From assembly GCF_907163105.1 (NCBI RefSeq), contig NZ_OU015321.1, positions 2,538,501 through 2,602,500 on the forward strand: 64,000 nt of DNA, in the 5' to 3' direction. This document shows positions 50,286-59,037 of this stretch, piece by piece. A program made the position numbers and the translations under genes. Within the stretch, counting starts at the first letter, position 1. Every line of letters starts with the position of its first letter. The notes under the pieces were generated by a model that saw only the letters and a list, made by a program, of their open reading frames with translations, did no database searches and had not been told where the DNA came from. The DNA is from Cloacibacterium caeni (GTDB lineage: Bacteria > Bacteroidota > Bacteroidia > Flavobacteriales > Weeksellaceae).

Positions 50286-51122
50286 ATGATGAAGAAATTT
50301 AACCTGCTCATTTTATTAGTGTTTCTAGTGTTAACTTCTTGTGTAAATGTACAAGATGTAAGGTATTTACAGCCCAATGAAAATCTTGTTCTTAATTCTG
50401 AAGGACTTATTTCTTATGATAATATGCCCAAATACCGAGTGACGAGACACGATATTCTGAAGCTGAATATCATTACTACTTCAAAAGGAGATGCAGCACA
50501 GTTTTACTCTAGTCTGCATGCTCAGCAAGGTGGAGCAACTTCTGGTGGTGGTTCTAATAATTCTTCAGGAGGCGGTAATGGTTCTAGTTTTTATTTTAAT
50601 GGATTGAGATTAGATGATCAAGGCGAAGTTTATATTCTAGGAATTGGCAAAATAAAAGCAGAAGGTAGAACTTTAGATGAAATTGCAAATGATATTCAAA
50701 ATAAAGTAAACGAAAATTTCTTACCAGAAAAATCAGAAGCAAGACTTTTTTTAGAGGGAATTAAATACACATTTCTCTATGATTTGCAAGGAAGATCACT
50801 GCAGAAAACTGCTACAGATGTATCTGTAAACATTTTAGAAGCTATAGCAGAAAATGGAGGATTAGATAGAAGTGTAGACAGAAAAAATGTAATCATTTAT
50901 AGAAAATTTCCTGAAGGGATAAAAAAAGCTCAAATTGATTTAACCAGAGAAGATTTACAAAACTCCCCATACTTTTGGTTGCAAAATGGAGATTTGGTAG
51001 TCTTCAATACCAGAGCGAAGAGTTTTTATGGTTTTGGAAAAGAGCCTCTACAAACGCTTACTACTGGAGTTTCTATTCTTACTACAGCACTTTCGATATA
51101 TTTATTGATAACTAAATTATAA
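50286..51122 (+). CDS. Polysaccharide export protein, Wza/BexD family lipoprotein
   Basis: Outer-membrane auxiliary protein for polymer export. The 278 residues begin with a signal peptide and lipobox (VLTSC, Cys19). The Poly_export block (YRVTRHDILKLNIITTSKGD, about 50-70) and an SLBB-like segment (YDLQGRSLQKTATDVSVNILEAIAENGGL) follow, and one hydrophobic C-terminal helix (about 255-275) could cross the outer membrane, as in Wza. A Gly/Ser/Asn-rich insert (about 82-100, GGATSGGGSNNSSGGG) is unusual and looks like a flexible loop. The Wzc-like gene begins three bases after the stop. Confidence 0.9.
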   Translation: MMKKFNLLILLVFLVLTSCVNVQDVRYLQPNENLVLNSEGLISYDNMPKYRVTRHDILKLNIITTSKGDAAQFYSSLHAQQGGATSGGGSNNSSGGGNGSSFYFNGLRLDDQGEVYILGIGKIKAEGRTLDEIANDIQNKVNENFLPEKSEARLFLEGIKYTFLYDLQGRSLQKTATDVSVNILEAIAENGGLDRSVDRKNVIIYRKFPEGIKKAQIDLTREDLQNSPYFWLQNGDLVVFNTRAKSFYGFGKEPLQTLTTGVSILTTALSIYLLITKL

Positions 51123-51125
51123 TTG

Positions 51126-53633
51126 ATGATTCCTGAAAAAAACATAAATGAAAGTAATAATCCGGAAAAAGAAAAAGTAGGAACTTTTGATTTTTTTAAT
51201 GTAGAGCACTTTCTTAGCAAAATCATTAAAAATTGGTACTGGTTTTTAATTCTAGGGTTTTTAGGATACGTTACCGCATATATTTATAACAAATATTATG
51301 CGCAGAGAGTTTATGCTTCTAGTACTACCGTTAGTATTTCTAATAATTCTTCCAGTTATTTTACTCCTAATCAATCGATTAATTTCATCTGGGGGAATAG
51401 CTCCAATCAAGAAGGTTTATTTCTTAAAAAACTACTTACCTCTAGATCTCATAATGAATATTTAGCCCAAAAATTAGATTTATTTGTAAATTACAGTACC
51501 AAAGGAAGACTAAAAAGCACTTATGTAGACAAAGATGATTCGCCAGTTTTTTTAGTGATAGATAAAAATCATCCGCAGGTTGTAAATCAAGAAATAACAC
51601 TTATTCCTAAATCTTCGGGAAAATATGAAGTGGTTTTACCAGAAGAATTCTCTGTGAATCATCTTTATGATTATAATGCCGAAGAATTTAAAAGAACTTC
51701 TAATTTTAAAAGAGTTCCTAATAAAATCATTGGCATAAATGAATGGTATGAAACGCCATTCCTTAAATTCAAATTAGTTAAAAATAATCAACCTCTTGAA
51801 ATAGATTTACAGAATATTGTAATTAATCTCAGAACCATCGACCAAACGGTAAATGAAATTAAATCTACGCTTTCCATAGAATTTGATGAAGAATTAAGTA
51901 CCATGATGATTATTAGCAAAAAAGGATATAATCTTAACAGTACCGTAAATTTTCTCAATAGAAGTGTAGAAGAACTCATCGAAAAAAGGAAAAGAGATAA
52001 AAGCATCGTAGAAAAAAATACCGTAGAATTTATCAAGGAAAATTTAGATAAAGCCAAAATAAAACTAGACTCTAGTTCTGCCAAACTCAATACCATTAAA
52101 GTACAAGAAAAACTAACCGATGAAAAAGGAGATGTTTCTGGTATTTTGCAAAACATTAATACTTTAGAACAAAAAAGAGCGGAAATCATTACCAAAGTTA
52201 ACGCCCTTAATGCTGTAAGAAATTCTGTCGGGAAAAATCTTGATAATATTATCAATTTAAATGCAGCAGGTGTAGAAGATGGTACTTTTAACGCTTCTGT
52301 TGCAGAGCTTAAAACACTATTCGCAAAAAGAGCAGAACTTTCTACTATTTACACACCGCAATCAGAACCTATCAAAGAAATTAATCGATTAATTAATGAG
52401 GCGAGAGGAAATTCCTACAAACATCTCAACAGATATTACGGAGTTTATGATGCAGAGTTGGCTACGCTTAATAATCAGATTGCAAAATATGAAATGGAAT
52501 TGGGTTCTCTTCCATATAAACAACAGAAATTTGTAGATGCACAAAGAGGTTTCACCGTAAATGAAACAACTTATAGTACGCTTTTAGGAAAACTTTCTGA
52601 AGCAGAACTTAGACTGAAAACCAATACCTCTGATATTACAGTTATTGACAAAGCTAAAAATCTAGGACAGCCTCCTATTTCTCCTAATATTGCGTTTATT
52701 AGAAATATTCTTTTGTTAGGATTTTTATTAATTCCTTTATTAATTCTGCTCATTTCTGAGTTGCTAGACAATAAAGTAAGAGTGATTAAAGAAATCGTAA
52801 ATGCAACTAAAATTCCACTTTTAGGAGTTATTGGTAAAAATAATCACGATAATAATTTAAGTGTTTTAGAAAAACCAAAATCTTCAGTTTCTGAAGCATT
52901 TAGAGGAGTGAGAGCCAATCTTAGGTTTTTATATAACGAAGACGGTAAGAGTAAAGTTCTGTTGGTGACTTCTTCCGTTGGTGGTGAGGGAAAAACATAT
53001 GTTTCTATCAATATTGCTTCTGTTTTAGGATTAAGTGGCAAGAAAACCATTTTATTAGGAATGGACCTTAGAAAACCGAAAATTTTTGGAGATTTTAAAG
53101 TAGATAATAAGATAGGGATTTCTAATTATCTTACTGGCGAAGTAAAAATGGAACAAATCATCAACAAGACTAGAATTCCAGATTTAGATGTAATCACTTC
53201 TGGTCCTATTCCGCCAAATCCTTCAGAATTATTGATGAGTGAGAGAAATCACCAATTTATAGAAGAATTGAAGAAAATTTATGATTTTGTTATTATAGAT
53301 TCTCCACCAGTTGGATTAGTAGCAGATTCTTTTGAATTGATGAAGTATAGTGATGCTAATGTTTACGTAGTAAGACATGAGTATACCGAAAAATACATGC
53401 TTAAAATGGTAACCGAAAAGTATCATAACAATGAGATTAAACATTTAGGACTTATTTATAATGATTTCGAGATGGATAAAGGTTATGGATATGGTTACGG
53501 ATATGGTTACGGATATGGTTACGGCTACGGTTATGGGTACGGTTACGGATATTTTGACGAAGATGCCAATTATGAAGAGCCTACTTTGATTAAATTGCGC
53601 AATAAATTAAAAAAAATACTGAAGATTAAATAA
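51126..53633 (+). CDS. Polysaccharide co-polymerase / tyrosine autokinase, Wzc family
   Basis: Inner-membrane kinase controlling chain length and export. The start is ATG 51126, after a TTG in frame. The 835 residues contain two flanking membrane helices (about 35-55 and 530-550), a large periplasmic domain with coiled coil (about 280-460), a GNVR-like segment and a cytoplasmic BY-kinase domain with Walker A VGGEGKT (about 620), Walker A' LLGMDLRKPK and Walker B VIIDSPPVG. The C-terminus has twelve Gly-Tyr repeats (53481-53552), then an acidic tail; BY-kinases normally autophosphorylate a Tyr cluster there, but strict alternation is unusual. A terminator follows, so it closes the operon. Confidence 0.93.
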   Translation: MIPEKNINESNNPEKEKVGTFDFFNVEHFLSKIIKNWYWFLILGFLGYVTAYIYNKYYAQRVYASSTTVSISNNSSSYFTPNQSINFIWGNSSNQEGLFLKKLLTSRSHNEYLAQKLDLFVNYSTKGRLKSTYVDKDDSPVFLVIDKNHPQVVNQEITLIPKSSGKYEVVLPEEFSVNHLYDYNAEEFKRTSNFKRVPNKIIGINEWYETPFLKFKLVKNNQPLEIDLQNIVINLRTIDQTVNEIKSTLSIEFDEELSTMMIISKKGYNLNSTVNFLNRSVEELIEKRKRDKSIVEKNTVEFIKENLDKAKIKLDSSSAKLNTIKVQEKLTDEKGDVSGILQNINTLEQKRAEIITKVNALNAVRNSVGKNLDNIINLNAAGVEDGTFNASVAELKTLFAKRAELSTIYTPQSEPIKEINRLINEARGNSYKHLNRYYGVYDAELATLNNQIAKYEMELGSLPYKQQKFVDAQRGFTVNETTYSTLLGKLSEAELRLKTNTSDITVIDKAKNLGQPPISPNIAFIRNILLLGFLLIPLLILLISELLDNKVRVIKEIVNATKIPLLGVIGKNNHDNNLSVLEKPKSSVSEAFRGVRANLRFLYNEDGKSKVLLVTSSVGGEGKTYVSINIASVLGLSGKKTILLGMDLRKPKIFGDFKVDNKIGISNYLTGEVKMEQIINKTRIPDLDVITSGPIPPNPSELLMSERNHQFIEELKKIYDFVIIDSPPVGLVADSFELMKYSDANVYVVRHEYTEKYMLKMVTEKYHNNEIKHLGLIYNDFEMDKGYGYGYGYGYGYGYGYGYGYGYGYFDEDANYEEPTLIKLRNKLKKILKIK
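53481..53552 (+). repeat. Tandem repeat encoding (Gly-Tyr)12
   Basis: Twelve GGN-TAY hexamers in frame at the end of the Wzc-like gene. Synonymous changes (GGT, GGA, GGC, GGG with TAT or TAC) show that the protein repeat is kept while the DNA units drift. Confidence 0.9.
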
Positions 53634-53638
53634 TATCT

Positions 53639-53667
53639 CTCCCTCTTTTTTTGAGGGAGTTTTTTTA
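53639..53667 (+). terminator. Intrinsic terminator after the exopolysaccharide operon
   Basis: CTCCCTC (53639-53645), T-rich loop, GAGGGAG (53653-53659), then seven T. Confidence 0.85.
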
Positions 53668-53753
53668 ACATAAAACAATATTTAAAACACATTTGGGTTT
53701 TAACTAAAAATATTTAAATAAAATTTATACTTTAAGTGGTAATATTTAACTAA

Positions 53754-53775
53754 ACATTAAGATAAGTCTTAATGT
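53754..53775. promoter_or_regulatory. Perfect palindrome upstream of the porG-bamA promoter, candidate operator
   Basis: ACATTAAGA (53754-53762), TAAG spacer, TCTTAATGT (53767-53775). It ends ten bases before the -7 element and covers the place where the -33 element should be. The binding protein is unknown. Confidence 0.6.
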
Positions 53776-53785
53776 AAAAATGTTT

Positions 53786-53793
53786 TATATTTG
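53786..53793 (+). promoter_or_regulatory. -7 promoter element of the porG operon
   Basis: TATATTTG (consensus TAnnTTTG), 43 bases before the porG ATG. No TTTG -33 element is found; a palindrome lies there instead. Confidence 0.55.
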
Positions 53794-53836
53794 CAGATTA
53801 TTAAGCCGCTGAAGTTGTAAGTTACCCACAGCAAAC

Positions 53837-54508
53837 ATGAAGAGAAAAACATTAGTAATCATCGCCTTATTTTTCATCAATCTTTTTGCCTATGCTCAAA
53901 GACACGAAATAGGTATACAATTGGGAACAAGTAATATTACCGGTGATATTGGTAAGACTAAATACATCAATCCTTTTCCTAATAGTATAAATAATTTAGC
54001 TAATGAAGGAATACCTTTTTATGGTGCAATTATGTACAGAATGAATTTTAATCCGTATCAATCGGTAAGATTTAGACTTGCTTACAACCATATTCAGTTT
54101 AATGATAAGTATGCTCAGGAATTATACAGAGCAAGTAGAGGTTTATACGGAACCAATTCTGTTTATGAAGCTTCTGCCATTTTTGATTATAACTTTTTAC
54201 CAGTAAACGAAGAGCAAAAAAGTATGCTCAGTCCATATATTTTTGGAGGAATTTCTGGCTTAATGTTTAACACGACTTTAGAAGGAAATAAATTTGGTTT
54301 TGCCATTCCTTTTGGAGCGGGTCTTAAATATAAATTTAACTATAACTGGGCATTGTTCGGAGAATTTATGTTCCGTGCTACCAATAGTGACACACTAGAT
54401 TATAGTGATGAATACAATCTAGGAAATTTAAATTCTAAAGATTGGATGAATTCTATGTCTCTTGGTCTTTCTTATTCATTCGGAAGACCACCATGTTATT
54501 GTCAATAA
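53837..54508 (+). CDS. porG: PorG-like outer-membrane protein of the type IX secretion system (DUF6089)
   Basis: A 223-residue protein with a signal peptide (MKRKTLVIIALFFINLFAYAQ) and a DUF6089-type beta-barrel: HEIGIQLGTSNITGDIG, SVRFRLAYNHIQFND, LSPYIFGGISGLMFN, WALFGEFMFRATNSDTLDYS, and the final strand MSLGLSYSFGR. In P. gingivalis the PorG homologue is an outer-membrane T9SS component, and as I recall it sits beside uppS, bamA and skp as it does here. The mature protein ends in PPCYCQ. T9SS substrates with tails lie at 15.4 and 17.8 kb in this window. Confidence 0.85.
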   Translation: MKRKTLVIIALFFINLFAYAQRHEIGIQLGTSNITGDIGKTKYINPFPNSINNLANEGIPFYGAIMYRMNFNPYQSVRFRLAYNHIQFNDKYAQELYRASRGLYGTNSVYEASAIFDYNFLPVNEEQKSMLSPYIFGGISGLMFNTTLEGNKFGFAIPFGAGLKYKFNYNWALFGEFMFRATNSDTLDYSDEYNLGNLNSKDWMNSMSLGLSYSFGRPPCYCQ

Positions 54509-54515
54509 GTAAATA

Positions 54516-55265
54516 ATGATGCAGGAAATTTTAGAAAAAATTGATAAAAATAATCTTCCAAAACATGTAGCCATCATCATGGATGGAAACGGAAGATGGG
54601 CAAAATCCAGAGGAGAAGAAAGAACTTTTGGACATAAGAATGCCATTTCAGCAGTAAGAAACGCTATTTCCGCTTGTGATAAAGCAGGAGTAGAATATCT
54701 TACCCTTTATACTTTTTCTACAGAAAACTGGAATCGTCCTAATGATGAGGTAGACACACTAATGAGTTTACTTTCTGAAACATTATTAAAAGAAGCTGCA
54801 GAACTTTTTTCTAAAGGAGTTAGATTGCATGTCATCGGCGAAGTAGAAAAGCTTCCCACCCTAGTAAGAGAGCAACTTCTCAATGTAGTAGAGCTTACTA
54901 AAGAAAATTCAAAAGGTAATCTAGTTCTTGCATTAAGCTATGGCTCACAAAGAGAAATTCTAAACGCAGTAAAAGAAATTGCCCAAGAAGTAAAAGAGGG
55001 AAAAATTTCTCCAGAAGATATAGATGAAACACTATTTGAAAATCATCTTTATACTAAAGATTTACCTCCAGTAGATTTATTAATCAGAACCAGCGGAGAA
55101 GTTAGAATTAGTAATTTTTTACTGTGGCAAATTGCATATGCAGAATTACAATTTTTAGATATATTTTGGCCAGATTTTCAGGAAGAACATCTTTACCAAT
55201 GTATCATAAACTACCAAAACAAAGAAAGAAGGTTTGGTAAAACCAGTGAACAAATCACTAATTAA
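54516..55265 (+). CDS. uppS: Isoprenyl transferase (undecaprenyl diphosphate synthase)
   Basis: Makes the C55 polyprenyl carrier by adding isopentenyl units in cis. The 249 residues contain the catalytic Asp23 in IIMDGNGRWAK, the FGHKNAISAVRN block, and the RTSGEVRISNFLLWQIAYAE plus FLDIFWPDF region. The start could be 54516 or the ATG three bases later. It lies seven bases after porG and 23 before bamA, in one operon. The product supplies the carrier for the WecA-like enzyme at 49.1 kb and for peptidoglycan synthesis. Confidence 0.95.
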   Translation: MMQEILEKIDKNNLPKHVAIIMDGNGRWAKSRGEERTFGHKNAISAVRNAISACDKAGVEYLTLYTFSTENWNRPNDEVDTLMSLLSETLLKEAAELFSKGVRLHVIGEVEKLPTLVREQLLNVVELTKENSKGNLVLALSYGSQREILNAVKEIAQEVKEGKISPEDIDETLFENHLYTKDLPPVDLLIRTSGEVRISNFLLWQIAYAELQFLDIFWPDFQEEHLYQCIINYQNKERRFGKTSEQITN

Positions 55266-55288
55266 TTTTTTATAGAATATTATAAACA

Positions 55289-57808
55289 ATGAGATATATT
55301 TTAATCCCAATTTTTTTATTTTTTGCGTCCGTAGACCTTTCGGCGCAGGTAACTCCTAACCAAGAAACTGCAGCTGCCCAAAATCAGTCTTCTTCTTATA
55401 TCTTAAAAGACATTGTAGTAGATGGTGTAAAAAAATACACTCCTGCTCAAATTTTGAGATTTACAGGACTCAGCAAAGGAGAAGTAGTAGATATTCCTGG
55501 GCAAAAAATCAGCAGCGCTGTTAAAAAACTTTGGGAAACAGAATCATTCTCAGAAGTAGAAGTATATGTAGAAGATGTAGAAGGACAAAGCGTAGTTCTT
55601 AAATTCTACTTACAAGACCTTATGGAATTAGGCGAAGTGAAATTTGTAGGAAAAGGAGTAGGAAAATCTAAAAATGAAAAACTCATTAAAGATAATAACC
55701 TAAAACCTGGAACTAAAATTACCAATGACTTAGTTTCGTCACTTAAAAATAAAATTCCACAAGAATATGTGAAGAAAGGTTTCGCTGATGCTAAAATCAC
55801 CATTCAAGATAAAATTAATGCAAATGACCCAAACCTTGTAGATTGGACGATAGAAGTAGCAAGAGGTAAAAAAGTGAAAATTGCAAAAATAGAATTCGAA
55901 GGAAATGACCAAGTTTCTGATGCGAAACTTAGAAAAAAAGGTTTCAAAGAAACGAAACAGAAAAGATTTGGTATCAAAGGAATTCTAAAACCATCAAAAT
56001 TCATTAAAGATAAATACGAAGAAGACAAGATAAATCTTATCAGTTATTATAACTCTTTAGGATTTAGAGATGCTAGAATTGTTTCTGACTCAGTTTGGAG
56101 AAATGATAAAGGATTTAATATCAATGTAAAACTAAACGAAGGAAAGAAATATTACATCGGTGATGTCAATTTCATTGGAAATACCTCTTATTCTACAGAA
56201 GTTTTACAAAAATTATTAGGCTACAGAAAAGGAGAAATCTATGATGCAGTAGGTTTTAACAAAAAAGTAGGTGAAGATGGTGGTAAAGAAGATGATACAG
56301 ATATCAAATCACTTTACTTGAATAATGGATATTTATTTTCTAGTGTAATTCCAGTAGAAAAAGCTGTAAGAGGAGATTCTATCGATATAGAAATTAGAAT
56401 TAAAGAAGGAGAAAAAGCAACTTGGAATAGAGTAACTTGGTCCGGTAACACTACTACTCATGACCACGTAATTCTTCGTTCACTAAGAACAAAACCAGGG
56501 AATTTATTCTCTAAATTAGATATCAAAAGAACGTATTTTGATTTAGCGGGGATGCAATTCTTTGACCCACAACAAATTGGTCAAGATATCCAACCAAATC
56601 AACAAGATAATACGGTAGATGTTCATTGGACTTTAGTAGAAAAAGGTTCATCACAAGTTCAGTTACAAGCTGGTTACGGTGGTAACTCATTCATCGGAAC
56701 TTTAGGTTTAACTTTCAATAACTTTTCACTAAGAAATTTCTTGAAACTTAAAGATTTCAAACCAGTTCCGCAAGGAGACGGACAGATGCTTTCTGTACAA
56801 GCGCAAGCTGGTCAGTATTTCAAAAACTACAGTTTATCATTTACAGAACCTTGGTTATTTGGGAACAGACCTACAGCGCTATCAGTAAGTCTTAACCAAT
56901 CTATGGTTAATTATAAAGATTATACGGGTTCTAGCCAAAAATTAAATATCTTCTCTGCAAGTGCAGGTTTGAATAGACTTTTAAATTGGCCAGATAACTA
57001 TTTTTCTCTATATACAGGGATTTCATTCCAGAGTTATAATTTCAAGAATTATCCATTCCAGTTTGGTTCTACTACTGTGAGCAATGGTAATGCAAACAAC
57101 TTCAGTTTCAATGTTGGATTAAGTAGAAATTCTGCAGGGTATGACCCAATTTTCCCAACTACAGGTTCTAATATTGAAGCGAGTATTAAATTCACGCCGC
57201 CATACTCTTTATTCCAAAATAAAGATTATTCATCTATGACTCCACAAGAGAAATACAAGTGGATGGAATTCTATAAAGTGAAGTTTAAAGCAGATGCTTA
57301 TAACGAAGTAATTGGCAAGTTAGTTCTAAGAAGTACTGCAGAAATGGGATTCTTAGACGGATACAATAAAGATTTAGGAGCTCCACCTTTCGAAAGATTC
57401 TATGTAGGAGGTACAGGTTTATTTGGTGGTAGATTTGATGGTAGAGAATTGGTTCCTTTAAGAGGTTACGAAAACGCTTCTACAGAAGGAGGCTCGGCTA
57501 CAGATATTACACCAATTGGTGGTGGAACAATCTACAGCAGATATGCAGCAGAATTAAGATATCCTATTTCTATGAACCAAACTGCAAAGATTTTTGCATT
57601 AACTTTTGCTGAAGCAGGAAACACTTGGAACAATTATTCTTCATTTAATCCGTTTCAGTTAAAAAGATCTGTAGGAGTGGGGATTAGAGTTTACATGGGT
57701 GCATTCGGTTTAATAGGATTTGATTTCGCTTATGGATTTGATAAAACTATTGGTGGCTCAGAACCTTCAGGATGGCAGACTCACTTCTTGATGAACCAGT
57801 CATTATAA
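55289..57808 (+). CDS. bamA: Outer-membrane protein assembly factor BamA
   Basis: Essential barrel that inserts beta-barrel proteins into the outer membrane. The 839 residues have a signal peptide (ending VDLSAQ), five POTRA domains (about 40-450), and an Omp85 barrel (about 455-839) with GTGLFGGRFDGRELVPLRGYE, the VRGF/Y-like loop 6 motif (here LRGYE), and the last strand FDFAYGFDKT followed by a short tail. Typical of Bacteroidetes, the barrel loops are long. It is followed by two Skp/OmpH chaperone genes in the same operon. Confidence 0.95.
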   Translation: MRYILIPIFLFFASVDLSAQVTPNQETAAAQNQSSSYILKDIVVDGVKKYTPAQILRFTGLSKGEVVDIPGQKISSAVKKLWETESFSEVEVYVEDVEGQSVVLKFYLQDLMELGEVKFVGKGVGKSKNEKLIKDNNLKPGTKITNDLVSSLKNKIPQEYVKKGFADAKITIQDKINANDPNLVDWTIEVARGKKVKIAKIEFEGNDQVSDAKLRKKGFKETKQKRFGIKGILKPSKFIKDKYEEDKINLISYYNSLGFRDARIVSDSVWRNDKGFNINVKLNEGKKYYIGDVNFIGNTSYSTEVLQKLLGYRKGEIYDAVGFNKKVGEDGGKEDDTDIKSLYLNNGYLFSSVIPVEKAVRGDSIDIEIRIKEGEKATWNRVTWSGNTTTHDHVILRSLRTKPGNLFSKLDIKRTYFDLAGMQFFDPQQIGQDIQPNQQDNTVDVHWTLVEKGSSQVQLQAGYGGNSFIGTLGLTFNNFSLRNFLKLKDFKPVPQGDGQMLSVQAQAGQYFKNYSLSFTEPWLFGNRPTALSVSLNQSMVNYKDYTGSSQKLNIFSASAGLNRLLNWPDNYFSLYTGISFQSYNFKNYPFQFGSTTVSNGNANNFSFNVGLSRNSAGYDPIFPTTGSNIEASIKFTPPYSLFQNKDYSSMTPQEKYKWMEFYKVKFKADAYNEVIGKLVLRSTAEMGFLDGYNKDLGAPPFERFYVGGTGLFGGRFDGRELVPLRGYENASTEGGSATDITPIGGGTIYSRYAAELRYPISMNQTAKIFALTFAEAGNTWNNYSSFNPFQLKRSVGVGIRVYMGAFGLIGFDFAYGFDKTIGGSEPSGWQTHFLMNQSL

Positions 57809-57826
57809 CACACAATCATCATTAAT

Positions 57827-58396
57827 ATGAAAAATTTAAAAGTTTTTTTAATATTTTTAATATTTTTAACTGCTAATTCTGTTACATTTGCACAAAAAAT
57901 AGGAGTGGTAGATACCAATTATATATTGAGTAAAATGCCACAGTATACAGAAGCACAAGCGAGACTAGAAGAACAAATCAAAGCTTGGGAAACAGAATTG
58001 CAAACCCTACAAGCAGAATATGATGCAAAAAAAGCCGCTTTTGAAAATGAAAAAGTACTTTTAGTAGGAGAGCAATTAAAACAACGAGAGGCAGAAGTAA
58101 AAAACCTCGACAAAAAAATTAAAAAATTTATTGCTGAAAAATTCAGCGGAGAAGGAGAAATTAATAAATTTAGAGCCAATTTAGCAAAACCTTTTCAAGA
58201 CCAAATTTGGAATGCCATCAAAACAGTTACAGAAAAAAATAGTTTGGGCATAGTTCTTGATAAAAGTAGTAATATGAGTGTTATTTTTCTTGACAAAAGA
58301 TATGATTACACCGACAAAGTTTTAGACCAATTACTTAAAGGTCCTTCTAAAGAAGATGCAAAAAGTAAAGATGCTAAAGCAAAAAATAAAAAATAG
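57827..58396 (+). CDS. OmpH/Skp-family periplasmic chaperone (first copy)
   Basis: Binds unfolded outer-membrane proteins in the periplasm and hands them to BamA. The 189 residues have a signal peptide (MKNLKVFLIFLIFLTANSVTFAQ), the KIGVVDTNYILSKMPQYTEAQ start of the OmpH domain and a long coiled coil (about 45-110, EAQARLEEQIKAWETELQ...). A C-terminal Lys-rich tail (SKEDAKSKDAKAKNKK) is longer than usual and could contact acidic client loops or membrane. It follows bamA by 18 bases and precedes a second copy. Confidence 0.9.
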   Translation: MKNLKVFLIFLIFLTANSVTFAQKIGVVDTNYILSKMPQYTEAQARLEEQIKAWETELQTLQAEYDAKKAAFENEKVLLVGEQLKQREAEVKNLDKKIKKFIAEKFSGEGEINKFRANLAKPFQDQIWNAIKTVTEKNSLGIVLDKSSNMSVIFLDKRYDYTDKVLDQLLKGPSKEDAKSKDAKAKNKK

Positions 58397-58430
58397 TAAA
58401 ATAATAAACAATTTAAATTTTTAGAAAAAC

Positions 58431-58931
58431 ATGAAAAAATTAAGCGTATTATTTGCAGCAGTGATGATGTTTATGTCGTTCGGAGTTGCAAAGGCTCAGA
58501 AGATAGCTACAGTAGATGTGGCAGCTATTCTTAACATGATGCCAGAAAAAATAAAGGCTGACGAACAATTAAAAGCTTTCTCTACTGCTAAACAAGCAGA
58601 ATTAGAAAAACTAGCGACTGCTTTCCAAGCAGATGTTCAGAAATATCAACAAGAAGGAGCTAAATTAACTGCTCAACAAAGAGATGCTAAAGAAGCTGAG
58701 TTGGGTAAAACTCAACAAAATCTTCAGCAAATGTCACAGACTGCTCAAAAAGATTTATTAGACAGACAAGACGCTGCTTATGCACCAATCGAAAAAAGAT
58801 TAAACGATGCTATTACCAGAGCTGCTAAAGCAAACGGTTGGGATTTCATCTTTGATTCTGCAACTAATGGATTAATCTACAAAGCTGGTCCAGATGCTAC
58901 CGCTGCCGTAAAAAAAGAATTAGGAATCTAA
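58431..58931 (+). CDS. OmpH/Skp-family periplasmic chaperone (second copy)
   Basis: A 166-residue paralogue of the gene just upstream. Signal peptide MKKLSVLFAAVMMFMSFGVAKAQ, OmpH start KIATVDVAAILNMMPEKIKAD, then a coiled coil (about 50-115) rich in Gln and Ala. The C-terminal part (NGWDFIFDSATNGLIYKAGPD) closes the trimer-forming beta-core. It lacks the Lys-rich tail of the first copy, so the two are probably not redundant. A strong terminator ends the porG-bamA operon. Confidence 0.9.
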   Translation: MKKLSVLFAAVMMFMSFGVAKAQKIATVDVAAILNMMPEKIKADEQLKAFSTAKQAELEKLATAFQADVQKYQQEGAKLTAQQRDAKEAELGKTQQNLQQMSQTAQKDLLDRQDAAYAPIEKRLNDAITRAAKANGWDFIFDSATNGLIYKAGPDATAAVKKELGI

Positions 58932-58950
58932 TCTATATCCTAAATATTTT

Positions 58951-58982
58951 AAAACCACCTTACCATAAGGTGGTTTTTTTAT
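58951..58982 (+). terminator. Intrinsic terminator of the porG-bamA-skp operon
   Basis: AAACCACCTTA (58952-58962) pairs with TAAGGTGGTTT (58966-58976), then T residues. Confidence 0.85.
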
Positions 58983-58983
58983 T

Positions 58984-58991
58984 TATTTTTG
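58984..58991 (+). promoter_or_regulatory. -7 promoter element of the thioesterase-rfbCD operon
   Basis: TATTTTTG (consensus TAnnTTTG), right after the terminator and about 46 bases before the next start. No clear -33. Confidence 0.5.
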
Positions 58992-59037
58992 TACCATCAT
59001 TCTTTATAAGAAAAATAAAGAACATTAATCTTAAATT

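Noticed and set aside
53481..53552. Possible CRISPR-like repeat array
   Set aside because: The units are contiguous 6-base codon pairs in a coding frame, with no spacers. No CRISPR array or cas gene was found anywhere in the window.
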